17,252 nt of DNA from Clostridia bacterium. Its GTDB lineage: Bacteria; Bacillota_A; Clostridia; Christensenellales; Borkfalkiaceae. Position numbers and translations under genes: made by a program. Positions 14,933 through 17,252 of this stretch are shown piece by piece (within the stretch, counting starts at the first letter, position 1; each line of letters starts with the position of its first letter). A model generated the notes under the pieces. The model did no database searches, had not been told where the DNA came from, and worked only from the letters and a program-made list of their open reading frames with translations. The stretch spans positions 1 through 17,252 of the forward strand of contig JAFQBR010000137.1 in the NCBI GenBank assembly GCA_017399665.1. Direction: 5' to 3'.

Positions 14933-15289
14933 ATGTTCGATTTCTTTACAAAAAGCGACAAAAGCAAAAAGACAAATAAGTCTAACAATTCACAAAACAA
15001 TAAAAACCAGCAAGCCCCAAAAGCTAGCCTTAACTTCAACCAGTCTGCAGGCGGAGCGCAAAATTCAGGTATAAAAATCTTCCAACCCAATTCTTTTGAA
15101 GACGTTGCAGACATTATTGATATTTTAACAATGGGCAAACCTGCCATTGTAAACTTAAAAGAATTAAAGGATTCTACCGCTCAAAGAGTGTTAGACATCA
15201 TTTGCGGAGCAATTTACGCCCTTAAAGGCGGACTTTGCGAGCTTGAAACAAATATTTACGTTATCACTCCCGACGGAGTTGATGCATAA
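14933..15289 (+). CDS. sepF: Cell division protein SepF
   Basis: The start is set at the ATG at 14933 (118 aa) with GGTGA as ribosome site 5 nt upstream. A GTG at 14924 is in frame but overlaps that site. A short N-terminal MFDFF patch may be the membrane-binding end. It is followed by a low-complexity Asn/Lys/Ser/Gln linker (about 10-45) and the conserved SepF core (about 46-118: IKIFQPNSFEDVADIIDIL, KPAIVNL, TAQRVLDIICGAIYALKGGL and a terminal YVITPDGV). SepF is a cytoplasmic FtsZ anchor that helps shape the division septum. The residue pattern GAIYALKGG is the known dimer region. It is the last gene of the yggS unit. The usual followers yggT and divIVA are absent, since a ROK kinase on the other strand comes next. 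Confidence 0.93.
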   Translation: MFDFFTKSDKSKKTNKSNNSQNNKNQQAPKASLNFNQSAGGAQNSGIKIFQPNSFEDVADIIDILTMGKPAIVNLKELKDSTAQRVLDIICGAIYALKGGLCELETNIYVITPDGVDA

Positions 15290-15336
15290 AACTACCCTAT
15301 TTGTTTTACCGTTAAATTTATAAATACAATTAAAAT

Positions 15337-15372
15337 AACGCACCCTAAGGCTTTTCACTTTACGGGTGCGTT
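15337..15372. terminator. Intrinsic terminator between sepF and the ROK kinase gene
   Basis: A perfect 9-bp stem AACGCACCC / GGGTGCGTT has an 18-nt loop with some internal pairing. It is followed rightward by TGTTTTTTATTTG, a good tract for sepF. Leftward it is followed by ATTTTAATT, a weaker tract that could serve the convergent ROK gene. Confidence 0.85.
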
Positions 15373-15393
15373 TGTTTTTTATTTGCTTTTTAT

Positions 15394-16332
15394 TTAAATC
15401 CAAAGTGCGGCTGCGCCAAAAGTTCCAGCGTCGTTTTTAAGTGATGCAATTAAAACCTTAACCTCTGGGCCTTTTGTGCCTGCGTATTTTTGCGCGTTAA
15501 CAAGCTCGTATAAGGGTTTATCAATACCCGGTTGACGTGATACCCCACCGCCAATAATTAAAGCTTCCGGGCGGAAAATATTTGCAAGGTTAATTAAACC
15601 AAGTGATAACATTTTTATATAATTATCTACAACGGCTTTTGCACTTTGGTCTTTATCGGCATAGTCAAAGGGGGTTTTTCCGTTGACGTTATCGATGCCA
15701 ACTTCCCACATTAAAGAGTTCTTATTAGCCATCATAGCGCGCTTAGTATCACGAATTAAAGCTGTTGCCGAAGAATATGCTTCAAAACATCCGTTTAAAC
15801 CGCAAGTACAAGGCTCACCGCCAGCACAAATAACCATGTGTCCAATTTCTGCCCCAGCTGACTTTGTGCCTTCAAAAAGCTTATTATCTATAACTATTCC
15901 ACCGCCAACGCCCGTTCCAAGCGTTACAAAAATACTGCTTGAAAACTTTTTGCCTGCGCCAAACGTTGCTTCACCTAATGCCGCAGCATTTGCATCATTA
16001 GTAATTTTTACAGGTAAACTTGTTTTATTTTTTACTAGGTCTGCAAGTGGAGTATAATTAAATCCTAAGTTGTTTGCAAAAATAACCACACCGCTTTCGC
16101 TATCTATCATACCGGGTGCGCCAATACCAATGCCCTTAATTTGTTCCTTTAAAACTTTTGCATCTTTTATTAGCATTTCGCAAAGGTTAGATATATTTTG
16201 GGCTACCTGCTGTTCGCCCTTATCTACCTCGGTTGGAATTTCGCCTTTAACAAGCATTTCGCCACTATCAGAAATAATGCCGCCTTTAATAAAAGTACCG
16301 CCTAAATCGATACCGATTTGTAAATTCTTCAA
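15394..16332 (-). CDS. glcK: ROK-family sugar kinase (probable glucokinase)
   Basis: The 312-aa protein begins at a TTG codon. It is supported by Shine-Dalgarno AAAGGCGG 9 nt upstream and by the lack of any ATG that preserves the conserved N-terminus. It has the phosphate-binding motif GIDLGGTFIKGGI (7-19), catalytic Asp113 in TNDANAA, phosphate-2 motif TLGTGVGGG (137-145), and the ROK zinc motif with GH at 164-165 and CTCGLNGC at 175-182 (Cys175, Cys177, Cys182). The C-terminal adenosine motif is IIGGGVS. It should phosphorylate glucose or a related hexose with ATP in the cytoplasm. Close relatives act on other sugars (allose, N-acetylmannosamine), so the substrate is a family guess. A promoter of its own starts inside spoIIID. 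Confidence 0.9.
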   Translation of the reverse strand: MKNLQIGIDLGGTFIKGGIISDSGEMLVKGEIPTEVDKGEQQVAQNISNLCEMLIKDAKVLKEQIKGIGIGAPGMIDSESGVVIFANNLGFNYTPLADLVKNKTSLPVKITNDANAAALGEATFGAGKKFSSSIFVTLGTGVGGGIVIDNKLFEGTKSAGAEIGHMVICAGGEPCTCGLNGCFEAYSSATALIRDTKRAMMANKNSLMWEVGIDNVNGKTPFDYADKDQSAKAVVDNYIKMLSLGLINLANIFRPEALIIGGGVSRQPGIDKPLYELVNAQKYAGTKGPEVKVLIASLKNDAGTFGAAALWI

Positions 16333-16373
16333 AAGTATAAACCGCCTTTATTATTAGATATTTTATATTTGTA

Positions 16374-16402
16374 ATTATAACACTACTTTATATATTTTGC
16401 AA
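16374..16402 (-). promoter_or_regulatory. Sigma-A promoter of the ROK kinase gene
   Basis: On the minus strand TTGCAA (16402-16397), a 17-nt spacer and TATAAT (16379-16374) place the start near 16367, about 35 nt before the TTG. The -35 box is in the last codons of spoIIID, so the kinase can be expressed during growth independently of sporulation. Confidence 0.78.
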
Positions 16403-16669
16403 GTTTTTTATTTTACATTCTTTTATACGCTTAAATTTATTTTTAGTTGCAATTCCACCGCGCAAATGCTTTTCTTTAAAATTATTATTTAAAACTTCTT
16501 TCACCTGTAAATAAAGAGCTTCATCTATTACTTTTAATTTTTGATGTATATCTTTATGTACGCAAGATTTACTCACATCAAAAGCCTTTGCAGTTTTTCT
16601 TATAGTACTGTTATTTTCTAAAATATACCTACCTTCTAAAATAATTCTTTGCTGTAAAAAAATAAGCAT
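16388..16669 (-). CDS. spoIIID: Sporulation transcription factor SpoIIID
   Basis: The 93-aa protein is close to the usual length. The family blocks are all present: FLQQRIILEGRYILENNSTI (4-23), the helix-turn-helix RKTAKAFDVSKSCVHKDIH (24-42), VKEVLNNNF (56-64) and the signature HLRGGIATKNKF (68-79), followed by a basic tail. SpoIIID is the mother-cell DNA-binding protein that switches sporulation from sigma-E to sigma-K gene sets. It supports an endospore-forming host. The ATG at 16669 with AGGA upstream is the only start that keeps the N-terminal block. Just upstream is a strong match to a sigma-E promoter, as expected for this gene, and the start codon is inside an 11-bp inverted repeat. 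Confidence 0.95.
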   Translation of the reverse strand: MLIFLQQRIILEGRYILENNSTIRKTAKAFDVSKSCVHKDIHQKLKVIDEALYLQVKEVLNNNFKEKHLRGGIATKNKFKRIKECKIKNLQNI

Positions 16670-16700
16670 AAACCCGTTTTCCTAAACAAGTTTATGCTTA
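16663..16700 (-). repeat. Inverted repeat across the spoIIID start region
   Basis: TAAGCATAAAC (16663-16673) and GTTTATGCTTA (16690-16700) are perfect 11-bp arms separated by 16 nt. Read in the gene direction, the far arm holds the -10 box, the loop holds the Shine-Dalgarno and the near arm holds the ATG, followed by a run of seven T. It could be an operator. In read-through mRNA it could be a hairpin masking the start codon or a terminator-like attenuator. Confidence 0.6.
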
Positions 16701-16717
16701 AAAAGTGCCGTTTATGC
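16689..16717 (-). promoter_or_regulatory. Sigma-E-type (mother-cell) promoter of spoIIID
   Basis: On the minus strand GCATAAA (16717-16711), a 14-nt spacer and CATAAACT (16696-16689) match the B. subtilis sigma-E consensus (-35 with central ATA, 14 nt, then CATACAHT) at all but one -10 position. Transcription would begin about 14 nt before the ATG. The -35 box lies within repeat copy H. Confidence 0.7.
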
Positions 16718-16735
16718 GCTTATAGCCCTACTTTT
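16701..16735 (-). repeat. Gene-end repeat element, copy H
   Basis: The copy runs in the same direction as the upstream permease gene and begins in its TAA stop (16735-16737): AAAAAGTAGGGC, then TATAAGCGCATAAA, then CGGCACTTTTT. Outer arms of 7 bp (AAAAAGT / ACTTTTT) remain paired, although the core is the most diverged of the eight. Confidence 0.7.
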
Positions 16736-17252
16736 TATAATTTTTTAAGTTTTTGTTCAGCTTTATCGTAAGCCAAGCAATAGAATAAAATTGCAAGAGC
16801 AGCAAGCACTATGGTAACCAATGCAAAGCCTAAATATACAGATATAATACTACCCAAAATTTGCACAGCCACAACGGGAACAACTGCAAACATACCAACA
16901 AAGGTAGCAATTGTTGCGCTTGCACCGCGCTTTACTATTTCAGCTGGATTGCTCCAGTCAAATGAATTGAATTTTAAGTTTATTGTAAGTCCTAGTGCAG
17001 TACCTAAAAGGGAATATAACGATATAATTATTATTGCAATAACAACGTCAAGCACGGTAACGTTAAGCGCTATACCAAACAAAATAACGCTTATAATGCC
17101 TGCCGGCAAAATAAGAATTAGGTTTAAAATAAATTTTGCATTTAACCACTCTTTTGCACTAATTGGCAAGCTTTTAATAAGCCATAAATTTTTACCCTCT
17201 AATGATACCGAAAATGAGGCATAGGTAGAAAGGCCTACAAAAAAGAATGGGA
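16735..17252 (-). CDS. ABC exporter permease subunit, C-terminal part (5' end outside window)
   Basis: The reading frame is open to the right edge, giving 172 visible residues with the N-terminus missing. An apparent TTG start at 17169 is internal: upstream in frame the sequence continues PFFFVGLSTYASF, then SVSLEGKNLWLIKSLPISAK. A membrane-proximal SxEGKxxWLIKSLPI motif followed by a KF(I/L) helix is characteristic of the large membrane subunits of Firmicute ABC-2-like exporters (ABC_tran_2-type permeases). Four or so hydrophobic helices follow, and the end is lysine-rich (KAEQKLKKL). The ATPase partner is expected to the right, outside the window. Substrate unknown. The gene ends in repeat copy H, directly before the spoIIID promoter. 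Confidence 0.75.
   Translation of the reverse strand, partial: PFFFVGLSTYASFSVSLEGKNLWLIKSLPISAKEWLNAKFILNLILILPAGIISVILFGIALNVTVLDVVIAIIIISLYSLLGTALGLTINLKFNSFDWSNPAEIVKRGASATIATFVGMFAVVPVVAVQILGSIISVYLGFALVTIVLAALAILFYCLAYDKAEQKLKKL

Noticed and set aside
1214..16735. CRISPR repeats
   Set aside because: The eight copies are 1-5 kb apart, occur in both orientations and have genes rather than spacers between them.

Overview
The window looks like the chromosome of a low-GC, endospore-forming Firmicute (class Clostridia, probably an uncultured gut lineage). The evidence is AT-rich DNA, consensus sigma-A promoters, strong Shine-Dalgarno sites, a recognisable spoIIID, a sepF next to a YggS-type PLP protein, and a lipoprotein with the surface-protein motif typical of gut clostridia. 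I see no rRNA, tRNA, transposase, phage gene, CRISPR array or toxin/defence cassette. Most genes are housekeeping, transport, envelope or sporulation genes.

Layout. 1-1190: a cut-off, exported InlB-repeat-like surface protein (minus) faces away from a 55-residue membrane protein that has its own terminator. 1214-5474 (minus): an ABC-F ATPase, then a CdaR/PucR-type regulator with its own promoter and a perfect palindrome over its transcription start, then an S41/Ctp-type protease. 5545-6113 (plus): a two-span membrane protein with a PH-like domain. 6282-11723 (plus): a perfect-consensus promoter drives an XRE-cupin regulator and potABCD, a polyamine ABC importer whose PotA carries an extra C-terminal TOBE-like module and whose PotD has both a lipobox and a C-terminal membrane anchor. 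11712-12341: a four-span membrane protein of unknown role. 12433-13965 (minus): an HtrA-like lipoprotein protease translationally linked to a small ferredoxin-thioredoxin-reductase-like Cys protein. 14165-15372 (plus): yggS-sepF. 15394-17252 (minus): a truncated ABC-exporter permease, spoIIID with a good sigma-E promoter, and a ROK sugar kinase.

The most unusual feature is not a gene. Eight copies of a roughly 35-bp, imperfectly palindromic intergenic element (A-H) lie in these 17 kb, every one within 10 nt of a stop codon. Five copies share the TAA of the gene they follow and run in the same direction as that gene. The other three have the opposite polarity and start 4-10 nt past the stop. 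The consensus is a left arm AAAAGTGGGGC, a core TATAAGTCGATTAT and a right arm CGGCACTTTT. I do not recognise it as a described family. It could be a REP/MITE-like repeat with a preference for gene ends, a 3'-end or terminator module, or a protein-binding signal.
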